From: Laspinema palackyanum D2c
GTDB lineage: Bacteria > Cyanobacteriota > Cyanobacteriia > Cyanobacteriales > Laspinemataceae
Length of the DNA stretch: 64,000 nt
Assembly: GCF_025370875.1 (NCBI RefSeq)
Contig: NZ_JAMXFD010000014.1
Span: 1-64,000 of the forward strand
Reading direction: 5' to 3'
This document shows positions 25,208 through 34,529 of this stretch, one piece after another. The notes beneath the pieces are model-generated. The model had not been told where the DNA came from. It saw nothing but the letters and a program-made list of their open reading frames with translations, and made no database searches. Numbering within the stretch: the first letter of the stretch is position 1; each line of letters opens with the position of its first letter. The position numbers were made by a program, and so were the translations under genes.

Positions 25208-26266
25208 ATGACAATAGCAGTTGGACGCGCACAGACAGAACGGGGATGGTTTGACGTCCTCGACGACTGGCTCAAGCGCGATCGCTTCGTATTTATCGGT
25301 TGGTCTGGCCTATTACTCTTCCCCTGCGCCTATCTCGCAGTGGGAGGCTGGCTGACCGGCACCACCTTCGTCACCTCTTGGTACACCCACGGACTCGCTT
25401 CCTCCTATTTAGAAGGTTGCAACTTCCTCACCGTGGCTGTTTCAACTCCCCCGAACAGTCTGGGACATTCCCTCCTGTTCCTCTGGGGTCCTGAAGCCCA
25501 AGGGGACTTCACCCGGTGGTGTCAACTCGGCGGTCTCTGGACCTTCGTCGCCCTTCATGGGGCCTTTGGTCTGATTGGCTTCTGCCTGCGTCAGTTGGAA
25601 ATTGCCCGCCTCTTAGGGATCCGTCCTTACAACGGACTCGCCTTTACCGGACCCATTGCGGTGTTCGTTAGCGTGTTCTTGATGTATCCCTTGGGTCAAT
25701 CCGGCTGGTTCTTTGCTCCTAGCTTTGGCGTTGCTGCTATCTTCCGCTTCTTGTTGTTCTTCCAAGGGTTCCATAACTGGACCCTCAACCCCTTCCACAT
25801 GATGGGAGTGGCCGGTATCCTGGGCGGTGCACTGCTATGCGCCATTCACGGAGCCACCGTGGAAAACACCTTGTTTGAAGATGGCGAAGGGTCTAACACC
25901 TTCCGCGCCTTTGAACCGACTCAGGCGGAAGAAACCTACTCGATGGTTACCGCTAACCGTTTTTGGTCTCAAATCTTTGGGGTGGCTTTCTCCAACAAGC
26001 GCTGGTTACACTTCTTTATGTTGTTCGTGCCAGTAACTGGCTTGTGGATGAGCGCGATCGGGGTCGTTGGCTTAGGGTTAAACCTGCGCGCTTATGACTT
26101 CGTGTCTCAAGAACTCCGCGCTGCGGAAGACCCGGAATTTGAAACCTTCTACACCAAGAATATTCTTCTGAATGAAGGGATTCGGGCTTGGATGGCTCCG
26201 GTTGACCAGCCTCATGAAAACTTCGAGTTCCCTGAAGAAGTTCTACCTCGCGGTAACGCTCTGTAG
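25208..26266 (+). CDS. psbD: Photosystem II D2 reaction-centre protein
   Basis: D2 protein, 352 residues, one of the two core subunits binding P680, pheophytin, QA and the non-haem iron in the thylakoid membrane. Five membrane helices are present. The start [20 protein letters not shown], the loop [19 protein letters not shown], helix [22 protein letters not shown] and [19 protein letters not shown] are canonical. The QA/iron region reads [20 protein letters not shown]. His residues for chlorophyll and iron are in [22 protein letters not shown] and RWLHFFMLF. No clear Shine-Dalgarno precedes the ATG. psbC follows 111 bp later on the same strand without the overlap seen in many cyanobacteria. 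Confidence 0.99.
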   Translation: MTIAVGRAQTERGWFDVLDDWLKRDRFVFIGWSGLLLFPCAYLAVGGWLTGTTFVTSWYTHGLASSYLEGCNFLTVAVSTPPNSLGHSLLFLWGPEAQGDFTRWCQLGGLWTFVALHGAFGLIGFCLRQLEIARLLGIRPYNGLAFTGPIAVFVSVFLMYPLGQSGWFFAPSFGVAAIFRFLLFFQGFHNWTLNPFHMMGVAGILGGALLCAIHGATVENTLFEDGEGSNTFRAFEPTQAEETYSMVTANRFWSQIFGVAFSNKRWLHFFMLFVPVTGLWMSAIGVVGLGLNLRAYDFVSQELRAAEDPEFETFYTKNILLNEGIRAWMAPVDQPHENFEFPEEVLPRGNAL

Positions 26267-26377
26267 AAAATTTAATTGTAGATTTTTGATTTTGGATTGG
26301 ATTTAATTCCCCTCTAAAACCTAAAATCTAAACAAGCGATATCATCTGTTGTCGATCGCAAAAAGAGGTTCTCATCC

Positions 26378-27763
26378 GTGCAAACATCTTTCAATAGTTC
26401 GATGGTCATGGGCGGACGTGACCAAGAAACCTCCGGGTTTGCCTGGTGGTCTGGAAACGCCCGTCTGATCAACTTATCCGGGAAACTGCTGGGCGCTCAC
26501 GTTGCTCACGCTGGATTGATTGTCTTCTGGGCTGGAGCGATGACTTTATTTGAAGTCGGTCACTTCATTCCTGAAAAGCCGATGTATGAGCAAGGCTTAA
26601 TCCTCCTGCCTCACCTGGGTACCCTGGGCTGGGGTGTAGGTCCGGGTGGAGAAGTCATCGATACTTTCCCCTACTTTGTTATTGGTGTTCTGCACCTGAT
26701 TTCTTCTGCCGTTCTCGGTCTCGGTGGTATCTACCACGCCGTTCGCGGTCCAGAAACCTTAGAAGAATACTCTTCTTTCTTCGGCTATGACTGGCGCGAC
26801 AAAAACAAGATGACCACCATCTTAGGCTTCCACCTCATCGTTCTGGGATTGGGTGCCTTATTGCTGGTGCTCAAAGCCATGTTCTTTGGTGGCGTGTATG
26901 ACACCTGGGCACCCGGTGGCGGTGACGTTCGCGTAATCACGAACCCGACCCTGAACCCCGCTGTGATCTTCGGTTATCTAACCCGCTCTCCCTTCGGTGG
27001 CGAAGGCTGGTTGATCGGTGTCGATAACATGGAAGACATTATCGGTGGGCACATTTGGGTTGGCTTCACCTGCATTATTGGCGGTGTCTATCACATCCTC
27101 ACCAAGCCTTTTGGTTGGGTGCGTCGCGCCTTCATCTGGTCTGGAGAAGCTTATCTGTCCTACAGCTTAGGCGCTCTGTCTCTGATGGGCTTTGTGGCTG
27201 CTTCCTTCGTTTGGTTTAACAACACGGCTTATCCCAGCGAATTTTACGGCCCCACCAACGCCGAATCTTCTCAGGCTCAAGCCTTCACCTTCTTGGTTCG
27301 TGACCAACGCTTAGGTGCCAGCATCGGTACCGCTCAAGGCCCCACGGGTCTAGGTAAATATCTGATGCGCTCTCCGACTGGGGAAATCATCTTCGGTGGT
27401 GAAACCATGCGCTTCTGGGATTTCCGTGGCCCCTGGTTGGAACCCCTCCGTGGACCGAATGGCTTGGATCTGCGTAAGCTGAAAAATGACATTCAACCCT
27501 GGCAAATCCGTCGGGCTGCTGAGTACATGACTCACGCTCCTAACGGTTCCATCAACTCTGTGGGTGGGATTATCACTGAAGCCAACGGCTTCAACTATGT
27601 GAACCCCCGCGCTTGGTTGGCTGGTTCTCACTTCATCTTGGCCTTCTTCTTCTTAGTGGGTCACCTCTGGCACGCTGGCCGCGCTCGCGCCGCTGCTGCT
27701 GGATTTGAACGCGGTATTGACCGTGAAGATGAGCCAGTGTTGGCTATGACTGAACTCGATTAA
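26378..27763 (+). CDS. psbC: Photosystem II CP43 chlorophyll protein
   Basis: CP43 inner antenna subunit, 461 residues, six membrane helices binding chlorophyll a and helping to ligate the Mn cluster. The GTG start gives [20 protein letters not shown] and is preceded by AAAAGAGGTT, a good ribosome site. Signature stretches are [38 protein letters not shown] and [20 protein letters not shown]. The lumenal loop [20 protein letters not shown] contains the Glu and Arg near the oxygen-evolving cluster, and the end reads [19 protein letters not shown]. Expressed with psbD; a strong terminator follows at 27814. Confidence 0.99.
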   Translation: MQTSFNSSMVMGGRDQETSGFAWWSGNARLINLSGKLLGAHVAHAGLIVFWAGAMTLFEVGHFIPEKPMYEQGLILLPHLGTLGWGVGPGGEVIDTFPYFVIGVLHLISSAVLGLGGIYHAVRGPETLEEYSSFFGYDWRDKNKMTTILGFHLIVLGLGALLLVLKAMFFGGVYDTWAPGGGDVRVITNPTLNPAVIFGYLTRSPFGGEGWLIGVDNMEDIIGGHIWVGFTCIIGGVYHILTKPFGWVRRAFIWSGEAYLSYSLGALSLMGFVAASFVWFNNTAYPSEFYGPTNAESSQAQAFTFLVRDQRLGASIGTAQGPTGLGKYLMRSPTGEIIFGGETMRFWDFRGPWLEPLRGPNGLDLRKLKNDIQPWQIRRAAEYMTHAPNGSINSVGGIITEANGFNYVNPRAWLAGSHFILAFFFLVGHLWHAGRARAAAAGFERGIDREDEPVLAMTELD

Positions 27764-27813
27764 TTTCTTCTGAATGGAAGGATGAATTTCGAGTAATCAG
27801 TTCATCATTAGAG

Positions 27814-27841
27814 GCTCCTGCTATATGCAGGAGCTTTTTTT
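27814..27841 (+). terminator. Rho-independent terminator of psbDC
   Basis: GCTCCTGC-TATAT-GCAGGAGC stem of 8 bp followed by seven T, 50 bp after the psbC stop. Confidence 0.9.
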
Positions 27842-27862
27842 GTTGGAGGTGATGATCACATC

Positions 27863-27942
27863 AAAACCCGCAGGCTGAAGCCTGGGGCTATACGGACGAA
27901 GCCCGTGGTTCGACGGGCTCACCAGAGCCCTGCGCGGGCTAA
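27863..27942. repeat. Interspersed repeat, family A, copy 5
   Basis: AAAACCCGCAGGCTGAAGCC, TGGGGCTATACGGACGAAGC, CCGTGGTTCGACGGGCTCAC, CAGAGCCCTGCGCGGGCTAA: a longer variant with an inserted GTGGTTCGACGGGCTCACCAGAG module, also seen in part at 12800-12842. Confidence 0.85.
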
Positions 27943-28073
27943 TTCCAGAAAACTGACTTTTCATGGCCGAATTTAGTAGAGAAGTGGGATTTGCTATTAC
28001 AATAAAATAAATGGGACTGTTGTAGATTGACCTATTCAAATTCAAAAATTTAACATTTAATCGGATATTATTT

Positions 28074-28259
28074 ATGTCTAATCGTGATTTGTTTGATGAC
28101 TTGGAATGGACGGAAGAAGCGAAAGTTAAGCTGAAGAATATCCCTTATTTCGTGCGATCGCAGGCAAGGCAACGCATCATCCAGTTGGCGCGAGAAGCGG
28201 AACTGGATGTGGTGACGCCGGAGATTGTGGAAAGGGCGCGGTTAGAATTTGGTCAGTGA
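28074..28259 (+). CDS. PCP_red domain small protein
   Basis: Protein of 61 residues resembling the PCP_red domain, found at the C-terminus of the light-independent protochlorophyllide reductase B subunit and as free small proteins in cyanobacteria. Signature: [20 protein letters not shown] followed by [20 protein letters not shown] and [10 protein letters not shown]. As a free domain its role is not established; a link to chlorophyll synthesis is only by homology. Its last 7 bases overlap the end of the convergent RND pump gene. It sits 310 bp after psbC, beyond the terminator. Confidence 0.8.
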   Translation: MSNRDLFDDLEWTEEAKVKLKNIPYFVRSQARQRIIQLAREAELDVVTPEIVERARLEFGQ

Positions 28260-31200
28260 GGGAGGGAGTTTGGGGTTTTCCATCCGGACTGAATTTCTAG
28301 GTTTGCCGGTTTGGGGTGAGGCATTAATCGTTTCCCAAATTGGGCATAAAGGGCTGGAATCACTAACAGAGTTAAGGCGGTAGAGGTAAATAACCCTCCC
28401 AAAACCACAATCGCTAAGGGTTGTAAAATCTCATTTCCTGCGCCGGTGGCGATCGCCAAGGGAAACATTCCTAATGCTGAAGTTAAAGCAGTCATCAAAA
28501 TGGCATTCACTCGGTCTAGGGAACCGTTGATAATCACATCTTTGAGAGACATTCCCTCGGCAAATTTAGTATTGTAATTATCCACCAGCAACAAGCCATT
28601 ACGGACTGCCACCCCAAATAGGGTAATAAATCCAATCAGCGAGGCAATGGAAATGACGCCGCCGGTTAAAGCAATGGAGAGAATACCCCCGACTAAGGCT
28701 AAGGGTAAATTCAGCATAATTGCAATAGTTGCCGGGAGAGATTTAACCGAGAAAAACATCAGCACAGCAATGGCAGTCGCCGCTAAAATACTAAACCCTA
28801 ATAAACTATTACTCGCCCGTTGTTCTGATTCAAATTGTCCGCCATATTGGATAAAATAGCCCGGGGGTAAGGTCACTTTTTCCTGAATTTGAGCTTGAAT
28901 ATCGCCGACAACACTGCCTAAATCTCGATTCGCTACATTTGCCGAAACCACAATCAGCCGGGAGACATTTTCCCGATTGACAACATTAGCGCCCATGCCG
29001 TAACTTAAACGGGCAACGGTTCGCAGTGGGATAATCTCTCCAGTTGGGGTAGAAATGGGAATTGCACCCATTGCATCTAAGCTATTGCGCGCTTTGTCAG
29101 GGAGGGTGATAAAAATATCAATCAGTTGTTGATTTTCGGGCACTTGAGACACAACTCGACCATTGAGGGCGGTTTCGACAACTTCTGACAATTGTTCCAT
29201 CCTTAATCCATAAGTTGCTGCCGCTTGGCGGTTGTATTCAATTTGGACTTGACGAATGGGGAGTTGAGGTTCTAGTTGTAAATCAACTACTCCAGAAATG
29301 GGCGCGATCGCATCTCGAACTTGTTCACCAATGCGGCGGAGTTCCTTTAAATCGGGTCCAAAAATTTTGACGGCGACTGCACTTCTGACTCCCGAGAGCA
29401 CTTCATCCATGCGATGAGAAATAAATCCGCCAATATTCGGCGCAACACCGGGCAATTTGAGGAAACTTTCCCGCAGCAATTGAACGCTAGTTTCTCGGTC
29501 TTTTAACCCTAAATCACTCAATTCTACATCCACATGAGCCATACTCACTCCAGCGCCATCGGCATCTCCGGGAGTCCTTCCGGCGCGGACTTGTACCCAG
29601 TCATAGAGGGGATTGTTTTGCAGGGATTTGGAGAGGGCGATACCGGCGCGATGGGTCATATCCAGGGAGACTCCTGGATATAAAACCATTGAGTTAACCA
29701 TTGATTTTTCTCGAAATTCGGGGAGAAAAACTTGTCCCAAGGTGGGAACAATTGCCAGGGTTGCTACTAAACTCGCGAGGGCGATCGCCAGAATAATTTG
29801 AGGTGATCGCAAGGATAAATTTAGCAATGGGCGATACAGTCTTTCTGCTAACCGGGAAACAAAAGTACCTTCCTGGGGAAGGGTTTGATTGGCTAAGAGA
29901 ATGGCACAAAGGGCGGGGGAAAGGGTCATGGCGACGAGGGTTGAGGCGGCGATCGAGAGTAAATAAGCCAACCCCATTGGTACAAAAATCCGTCCTTCTA
30001 CCCCGGTTAAACTAAAAATCGGCGCAAAGACAACAATGATAATAACTGTGGAGAAAACCACGGACAGCCGGACTTCAACGGAGGTATCATAAACCACTTG
30101 AAAGGGATGTTTCGGATTACCTTGTGCTTGATTCGTGCGGAGTCCACGATAGCAGTTTTCCATATCAACAATGGAATCATCTACGACGGAACCAATGGCA
30201 ACGACTAATCCTCCCAACGTCATGGTATTAATGCCCAAGCCCAAGGCTTTCATGAACAATAAGCCAATTACTAATGAGAGAGGAATGGCACTTAAGGTAA
30301 TCACAGCGGTCCGCCAATTCATCAAAAATAGCAGCATAATCACCGAGACAATGATAATGCCTTGAATCAGAGAACCGCTAACATTACTAATAGCGGAATC
30401 AATGAAATTCGATTGGCGAAAAGTGCGGGCAATTTGGATATCTGCCGGAAAGGTTTCCTGTAGCAACTGCATCCGGGATTCCACCGCTTTGGTAACCGTG
30501 GGAGTATCCACATTAGGCTGTTTATTAATCATCATCACCACAGCGGATTCTCCGTTAAAACTGGCATCGCCCCGTTTGAGGGCTGATCCGGTTTTCACCT
30601 CTGCCACATCTTTCAGTAAAATTGGGGAGCCTTCTTGGACTTTGACTACCGATTGCTGTAAGTCTTCGATGGATTTAATCTGACCCATTCCCCGGACCAA
30701 TAATTCCTGACCCCCACCAATCAAAAAGCCTCCCGGTGCATTGGAATTAGCGCCTCTAGCCGCTTGGGCGACTTCTGTTAAAGAGACATTCAGCGATCGC
30801 AATTTAGCCGGATCAACCAGCACTTGTTCTTGTCGTTCCTCACCGCCATACACCGTAATTTGGGTCACCCCTGGCACGGATAAAATTTGCTGGGTGAGGG
30901 TACTATCGACAAAATGCCGGAGGTCCATTAACGAGGTTTCCCCTTCTTCGGTGACGGTAAAGGCATATTGCAAAATCGTGGCTAAGGGGGAAGCTAAGGG
31001 GGAAATTTCTGGGGGATGAATTCCTGCGGGAAGTTGATTGGTAATCTGTTGAAGTCGTTCGGTAACCGCTTGTCTGGCGCGATAAATATCTGCATTGGGG
31101 TCAAATACGACTTGAACCATTGAAAGTCCAACCTTGGAAGACGATCGCACGGTTGTCACTCCCGGCAACCCATTAACCGCGCTTTCAATAGGAACAGTAA

Positions 31201-31405
31201 TTTGAGATTCCACTTCCTCCGGTGCCAATCCTGCCGCTTGAGTTTGAATATCAACTTGCGGGGGTGCAAATTCAGGAAAGACATCCAGAGGCATCTGGGT
31301 GATGGTGAAGATACCCCAAATGGTGACAAAAAGGGCACAAATGAGGATAATCCATCGTTGAGTAATGGAGTTTTTGAGGATGAGATTGAGAAGGGAGTTT
31401 AACAT
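28253..31405 (-). CDS. Heavy-metal efflux RND transporter (CusA/CzcA family)
   Basis: Inner-membrane proton-driven pump of 1050 residues of the HME-RND group, which exports metal cations across the envelope as a trimer. Twelve membrane helices in two halves are separated by large periplasmic loops. N-terminal motif: [20 protein letters not shown] as in CusA/CzcA, then [21 protein letters not shown] and [16 protein letters not shown]. The helix 4 motif is [20 protein letters not shown] with [11 protein letters not shown]. The second half has [12 protein letters not shown]-type and [20 protein letters not shown] segments. Metal specificity cannot be read; nickel, cobalt, zinc and copper are all possible. 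A very short adaptor gene lies 8 bp upstream, and a two-component pair diverges from it. Confidence 0.92.
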   Translation of the reverse strand: MLNSLLNLILKNSITQRWIILICALFVTIWGIFTITQMPLDVFPEFAPPQVDIQTQAAGLAPEEVESQITVPIESAVNGLPGVTTVRSSSKVGLSMVQVVFDPNADIYRARQAVTERLQQITNQLPAGIHPPEISPLASPLATILQYAFTVTEEGETSLMDLRHFVDSTLTQQILSVPGVTQITVYGGEERQEQVLVDPAKLRSLNVSLTEVAQAARGANSNAPGGFLIGGGQELLVRGMGQIKSIEDLQQSVVKVQEGSPILLKDVAEVKTGSALKRGDASFNGESAVVMMINKQPNVDTPTVTKAVESRMQLLQETFPADIQIARTFRQSNFIDSAISNVSGSLIQGIIIVSVIMLLFLMNWRTAVITLSAIPLSLVIGLLFMKALGLGINTMTLGGLVVAIGSVVDDSIVDMENCYRGLRTNQAQGNPKHPFQVVYDTSVEVRLSVVFSTVIIIVVFAPIFSLTGVEGRIFVPMGLAYLLSIAASTLVAMTLSPALCAILLANQTLPQEGTFVSRLAERLYRPLLNLSLRSPQIILAIALASLVATLAIVPTLGQVFLPEFREKSMVNSMVLYPGVSLDMTHRAGIALSKSLQNNPLYDWVQVRAGRTPGDADGAGVSMAHVDVELSDLGLKDRETSVQLLRESFLKLPGVAPNIGGFISHRMDEVLSGVRSAVAVKIFGPDLKELRRIGEQVRDAIAPISGVVDLQLEPQLPIRQVQIEYNRQAAATYGLRMEQLSEVVETALNGRVVSQVPENQQLIDIFITLPDKARNSLDAMGAIPISTPTGEIIPLRTVARLSYGMGANVVNRENVSRLIVVSANVANRDLGSVVGDIQAQIQEKVTLPPGYFIQYGGQFESEQRASNSLLGFSILAATAIAVLMFFSVKSLPATIAIMLNLPLALVGGILSIALTGGVISIASLIGFITLFGVAVRNGLLLVDNYNTKFAEGMSLKDVIINGSLDRVNAILMTALTSALGMFPLAIATGAGNEILQPLAIVVLGGLFTSTALTLLVIPALYAQFGKRLMPHPKPANLEIQSGWKTPNSLPH

Positions 31406-31413
31406 TTGCCTGC

Positions 31414-32091
31414 TTAACTATCTCCCTTGTCATTGGAAAGAACGCTGCTTTTTTTGCGGGTACTAATTAAGGCGATCGGGGTTACCACGAGAATTACTGC
31501 GATCGCAATACCGACTAACCAACCTATCGGAAATCCGCTTTCAGTTGCGGGGGTTGCTAGGGGTTGTTGCGCCGTTTCCAGGGGTTGAGGGGCCGGATCC
31601 TCAATCAAGGGGGTACTCTGGGTGACTACGGGTTCTGGAGTGGCAGTCGCCTCGGGAGTGGCGGCAGTCTCTGGGGTTTGGGTTTTGCGAGATTCCGCAT
31701 AGAGAGACAAACTCCCTTCGGTGACAAGATTTTCCCCCACGGATAATCCCTCTATGACTTCTATCAGTTCCCCTTGAGTTGCGCCGGTGGTAACGGGAAC
31801 AGGTTCATAGAAGTTTTGATATTGGACAAAAACGAGTGGCTGATCCTCTGCATTCACTAAGGCGGTGATGGGAACCAGGATGGAGGCGCTACCATCGGCA
31901 GCCGGGGCGATCGGGGTGACGACGATGCCTAACATGGGGTCAGTTTCCGGGTTCACTTCTACCCGTTCAATCCCGCCCGTGGCTTGGAATTCATCCCCAT
32001 GTCCCACATGGGATAAAGCCAGTTTGGGAAGGGATAAAACAACCGTTGTGATCAGGACAGTCCGAATTAAAGATTGATGTGAGTAACCCAT
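31414..32091 (-). CDS. Short membrane-fusion-like adaptor for the RND pump
   Basis: Protein of 225 residues with a signal peptide (LIRTVLITTVVLSLPKLALS), then HVGHGDEF, a possible metal-binding start. A segment resembling the membrane-proximal domain of RND adaptors follows (SILVPITALVNAEDQPLVFV, EPVPVTTGATQGELIEVIEG, LSVGENLVTEGSLSLYAESR). A Pro/Thr/Glu-rich linker then leads to a C-terminal membrane helix (GWLVGIAIAVILVVTPIALI) with a basic end. Usual adaptors of about 400-500 residues also have lipoyl, beta-barrel and helical hairpin parts, which are absent here. It starts the operon with the pump, 8 bp apart. Either another adaptor completes the system or this is a reduced type. Confidence 0.75.
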   Translation of the reverse strand: MGYSHQSLIRTVLITTVVLSLPKLALSHVGHGDEFQATGGIERVEVNPETDPMLGIVVTPIAPAADGSASILVPITALVNAEDQPLVFVQYQNFYEPVPVTTGATQGELIEVIEGLSVGENLVTEGSLSLYAESRKTQTPETAATPEATATPEPVVTQSTPLIEDPAPQPLETAQQPLATPATESGFPIGWLVGIAIAVILVVTPIALISTRKKSSVLSNDKGDS

Positions 32092-32167
32092 GATTCACTC
32101 GCCGTAAGGGATAAAAAATCCTCCCTAGTCTGGCAAAGGGTAGATGAAATTGAGATGAAATCGAGTG

Positions 32168-32310
32168 GCAACAACCGGCGGGGGTTCAAACCCCCGCCTA
32201 ACAGCTAAAGTCGGTTGAAACCGACTGAAAACACCACGGGATAAGACTGGCAGTCGTCTTTAGACGACTTTAGCTATGAGGCGGGGGTTTGAACCCCCGC
32301 CGGTTGTTGC
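32168..32310. repeat. Nested-hairpin element, family B, copy 2 (best copy)
   Basis: A 143 bp element. Each outer arm is itself a hairpin (GGCGGGGG-TTCAAA-CCCCCGCC on the left, GGCGGGGGTTTGAACCCC on the right). The ends GCAACAACC and GGTTGTTGC pair with each other. Inside are AGTCGGTTGAAACCGACT and AGTCGTCTTTAGACGACT, separated by GAAAACACCACGGGATAAGA. It lies in the divergent promoter region between adaptor and response regulator. Confidence 0.92.
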
Positions 32311-32353
32311 AACTTCGCTAAAATCAAACCTGTGGTTAATTTCCTAAACACCG

Positions 32354-33046
32354 ATGAGAATTTTGCTGGTGGAAGATGAGACGGATTTAGGACAGGCGAT
32401 TAAGCAGGTGTTAGTGAATGAAAAGTATGTTGTAGATTGGGTTCAGGATGGGGTACAGGCTTGGGATTGTCTGGAAAGTCAGTGGACGGATTATACAGTG
32501 GCGATCGTGGATTGGTTGGTGCCGAAGTTATCTGGGTTAAAGTTATGTCAGCGATTGAGATTGCATCAAAATCCATTACCTGTGTTGATGTTGACGGCGT
32601 TGGGACAGCCGGAAAATCGGGTGGCGGGACTGGATGCTGGGGCGGATGATTATTTGGTGAAACCGTTTGTGATGGAAGAATTACTGGCGCGTTTGCGTGC
32701 ATTACAGCGGCGATCGCCTCAACTCCAACCCCAAACCCTGACAGTGGGTGGATTTACCTTAGATTATGGCAATAATGTCCTCAGTTTCGGGATGACTCAA
32801 CCGCCTCAATTGATTCCGTTAACGGTGAAAGAATTTCAACTGTTTGCCTATTTGATGCAAAATTGCGATCGCATTATTTCTGGGAGTAAGATTCGGTATC
32901 AACTCTGGGATTTGGATGAGGAACCGATTAGTAATGTGGTAGCGGCACAAATGCGATTATTGCGCCGAAAGTTAGCTAATTATAACTGTCCTTGTCCCAT
33001 TGAAACCATTCCGGGTCAAGGATATCGATTTAATACCTCTCGATGA
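32354..33046 (+). CDS. OmpR-type response regulator (RppA/NrsR-like)
   Basis: Transcription factor of 230 residues. The receiver domain (1-118) has the acidic pair ED (VEDETD), phospho-acceptor Asp in VAIVDWLVPKLSG, Thr in VLMLTALGQ and Lys in DDYLVKPFVMEELLARLRAL. The C-terminal winged helix carries LTVKEFQLFAYLMQNCDRII and SNVVAAQMRLLRRKLANYN. It resembles RppA/NrsR of Synechocystis, a regulator associated with nickel response and photosynthesis redox control. The next gene is the kinase, 12 bp away. Divergent placement from the efflux pump suggests that it controls the pump. Confidence 0.92.
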   Translation: MRILLVEDETDLGQAIKQVLVNEKYVVDWVQDGVQAWDCLESQWTDYTVAIVDWLVPKLSGLKLCQRLRLHQNPLPVLMLTALGQPENRVAGLDAGADDYLVKPFVMEELLARLRALQRRSPQLQPQTLTVGGFTLDYGNNVLSFGMTQPPQLIPLTVKEFQLFAYLMQNCDRIISGSKIRYQLWDLDEEPISNVVAAQMRLLRRKLANYNCPCPIETIPGQGYRFNTSR

Positions 33047-33058
33047 GTTTCTCCGGGA

Positions 33059-34444
33059 ATGAATAGCCATCAATTATTTCGCCGCAGTCGATTCCGTCTT
33101 GCCTTTTGGTATGCCGGAGTGATGGCGGTGATTTTAAGTTTGTCCGGTTTGAGTTTGTATCGATCGCTGATTCAGTCCAATTGGGATGCAATGGAACGGG
33201 AAATGGAGTCGATCGCCGGGACATTGCATGATAGTTTGGAACCGATGTTACCACCTTCTGGGGAAGCAACAACAATTTTAAAGCGGATTTTGCCGGAACT
33301 CTGTGTGGCGGGGGAATCTTGTACTATCAGTCCGACGTTAATTGAACGCCATACCATCGGAATTAGCGATCGCAATACTTATTATATTCGGCTGTTTAAT
33401 CACCAAGGCAAACTCCTAGCTTTTTCTCCCAATCCTCCCCAGGGCATTTCTCGAACATTCCACCCTGAACCCTGGCAAACGTTTCAGAGTCCCCAGGGAA
33501 TTCGCTATCACCAATTTACAATTATTTTACACAATCATGATCCGAGTGAGTCTTCCTCCCTGCATCATTCTCATCACTCTTGGGGATATTTACAAATTGG
33601 TCGAACTTTAGAAGCATTTGATGGGGAAGTGCAGGGGATGCAATGGATTTTAGGGATAGGGTTTTCCATTGCATTAGGGTTAGTGATGATTTCCAGTTGG
33701 TGGCTATCAGGATTAGCCATGCAGCCGATTTATCAATCGTATCAGCAACAGCAACAGTTTACGGCAAATGCTGCCCACGAATTGCGATCGCCTCTGGCGA
33801 GTCTGTTAGCAACAGTTGAGGCAATTTTACGATTACCCCCCTCAAATCAGCCGGAAATTCCCCTGATGCTGCAAACCGTGGAGAGGCAGGGACGGCGGTT
33901 GAGTCATTTAATTTCTGATTTACTTTTATTAACCAGTTTGGAGCAAAATTCATCCCCAATCCCTTTTAAACCTTGCTGTTTAAATGATTTAATCAGTGAT
34001 TTAACTGAAGAATTTTTAGAGTTAGCCATCATCGCAGAATTGCATCTAGTGAGTCATATTCCCGAGGCAGAAATTTATGTTTTAGGACATGAATCCCAGC
34101 TTTATCGGTTGGTGTCGAATTTAATTGCCAATGCGATTCAATATACCCCCAGTGGCGGGGATGTTGTGATTGAGTTAACGCGACGCGATCGCCTTGCAGT
34201 GATTACCGTAAAAGATACCGGAATTGGCATTGCACCCCAGGAACAAACCCGAATTTTTGAACGCTTCTACCGTGTAGATAGCGATCGCAGCCGTAAAACT
34301 GGGGGGACGGGATTGGGTTTAGCTATTGTACAGGCGATCGGGCAAAAACATCAAGCTAATCTTTCCGTAGAAAGCCAGTTAGGATCCGGTAGCATTTTTA
34401 CAGTAGAATTTACAAACGTTTGTAGTAACCCCTTCAGGGGTTAA
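33059..34444 (+). CDS. Sensor histidine kinase (RppB/NrsS-like)
   Basis: Kinase of 461 residues with two membrane helices (about 13-32, LAFWYAGVMAVILSLSGLSL; about 198-220, WILGIGFSIALGLVMISSWW) enclosing a 165-residue sensor domain. The sensor holds a Cys pair (LCVAGESC) and a His-rich stretch (HNHDPSESSSLHHSHHSWG), both attractive metal ligands. The phospho-acceptor His lies in TANAAHELRSPLASLLATVE, the N box in NLIANAIQYTPSGG, G1 in VKDTGIGIAPQEQ and G2 in KTGGTGLGLAIVQAIG. It forms a pair with the response regulator 12 bp upstream. The His-rich loop supports direct sensing of a metal ion, by inference. Confidence 0.92.
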   Translation: MNSHQLFRRSRFRLAFWYAGVMAVILSLSGLSLYRSLIQSNWDAMEREMESIAGTLHDSLEPMLPPSGEATTILKRILPELCVAGESCTISPTLIERHTIGISDRNTYYIRLFNHQGKLLAFSPNPPQGISRTFHPEPWQTFQSPQGIRYHQFTIILHNHDPSESSSLHHSHHSWGYLQIGRTLEAFDGEVQGMQWILGIGFSIALGLVMISSWWLSGLAMQPIYQSYQQQQQFTANAAHELRSPLASLLATVEAILRLPPSNQPEIPLMLQTVERQGRRLSHLISDLLLLTSLEQNSSPIPFKPCCLNDLISDLTEEFLELAIIAELHLVSHIPEAEIYVLGHESQLYRLVSNLIANAIQYTPSGGDVVIELTRRDRLAVITVKDTGIGIAPQEQTRIFERFYRVDSDRSRKTGGTGLGLAIVQAIGQKHQANLSVESQLGSGSIFTVEFTNVCSNPFRG

Positions 34445-34504
34445 ATCAAGATGACTCCTGAAGGAGTCACTACGAACGTTTGTAGTAACCCCTTCAGGGG
34501 TTAG
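34422..34504. repeat. Palindromic element, family C, cluster 1
   Basis: Three hairpin units: GTAGTAACCCCTTCAGGGGT, then GACTCCTGAAGGAGTCACTA in the opposite sense, then a second CCCCTTCAGGGG unit. It begins inside the last codons of the kinase gene, whose stop lies at 34442-34444. Confidence 0.85.
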
Positions 34505-34529
34505 GGCTGTATAAAAGCGACAATTCTAT

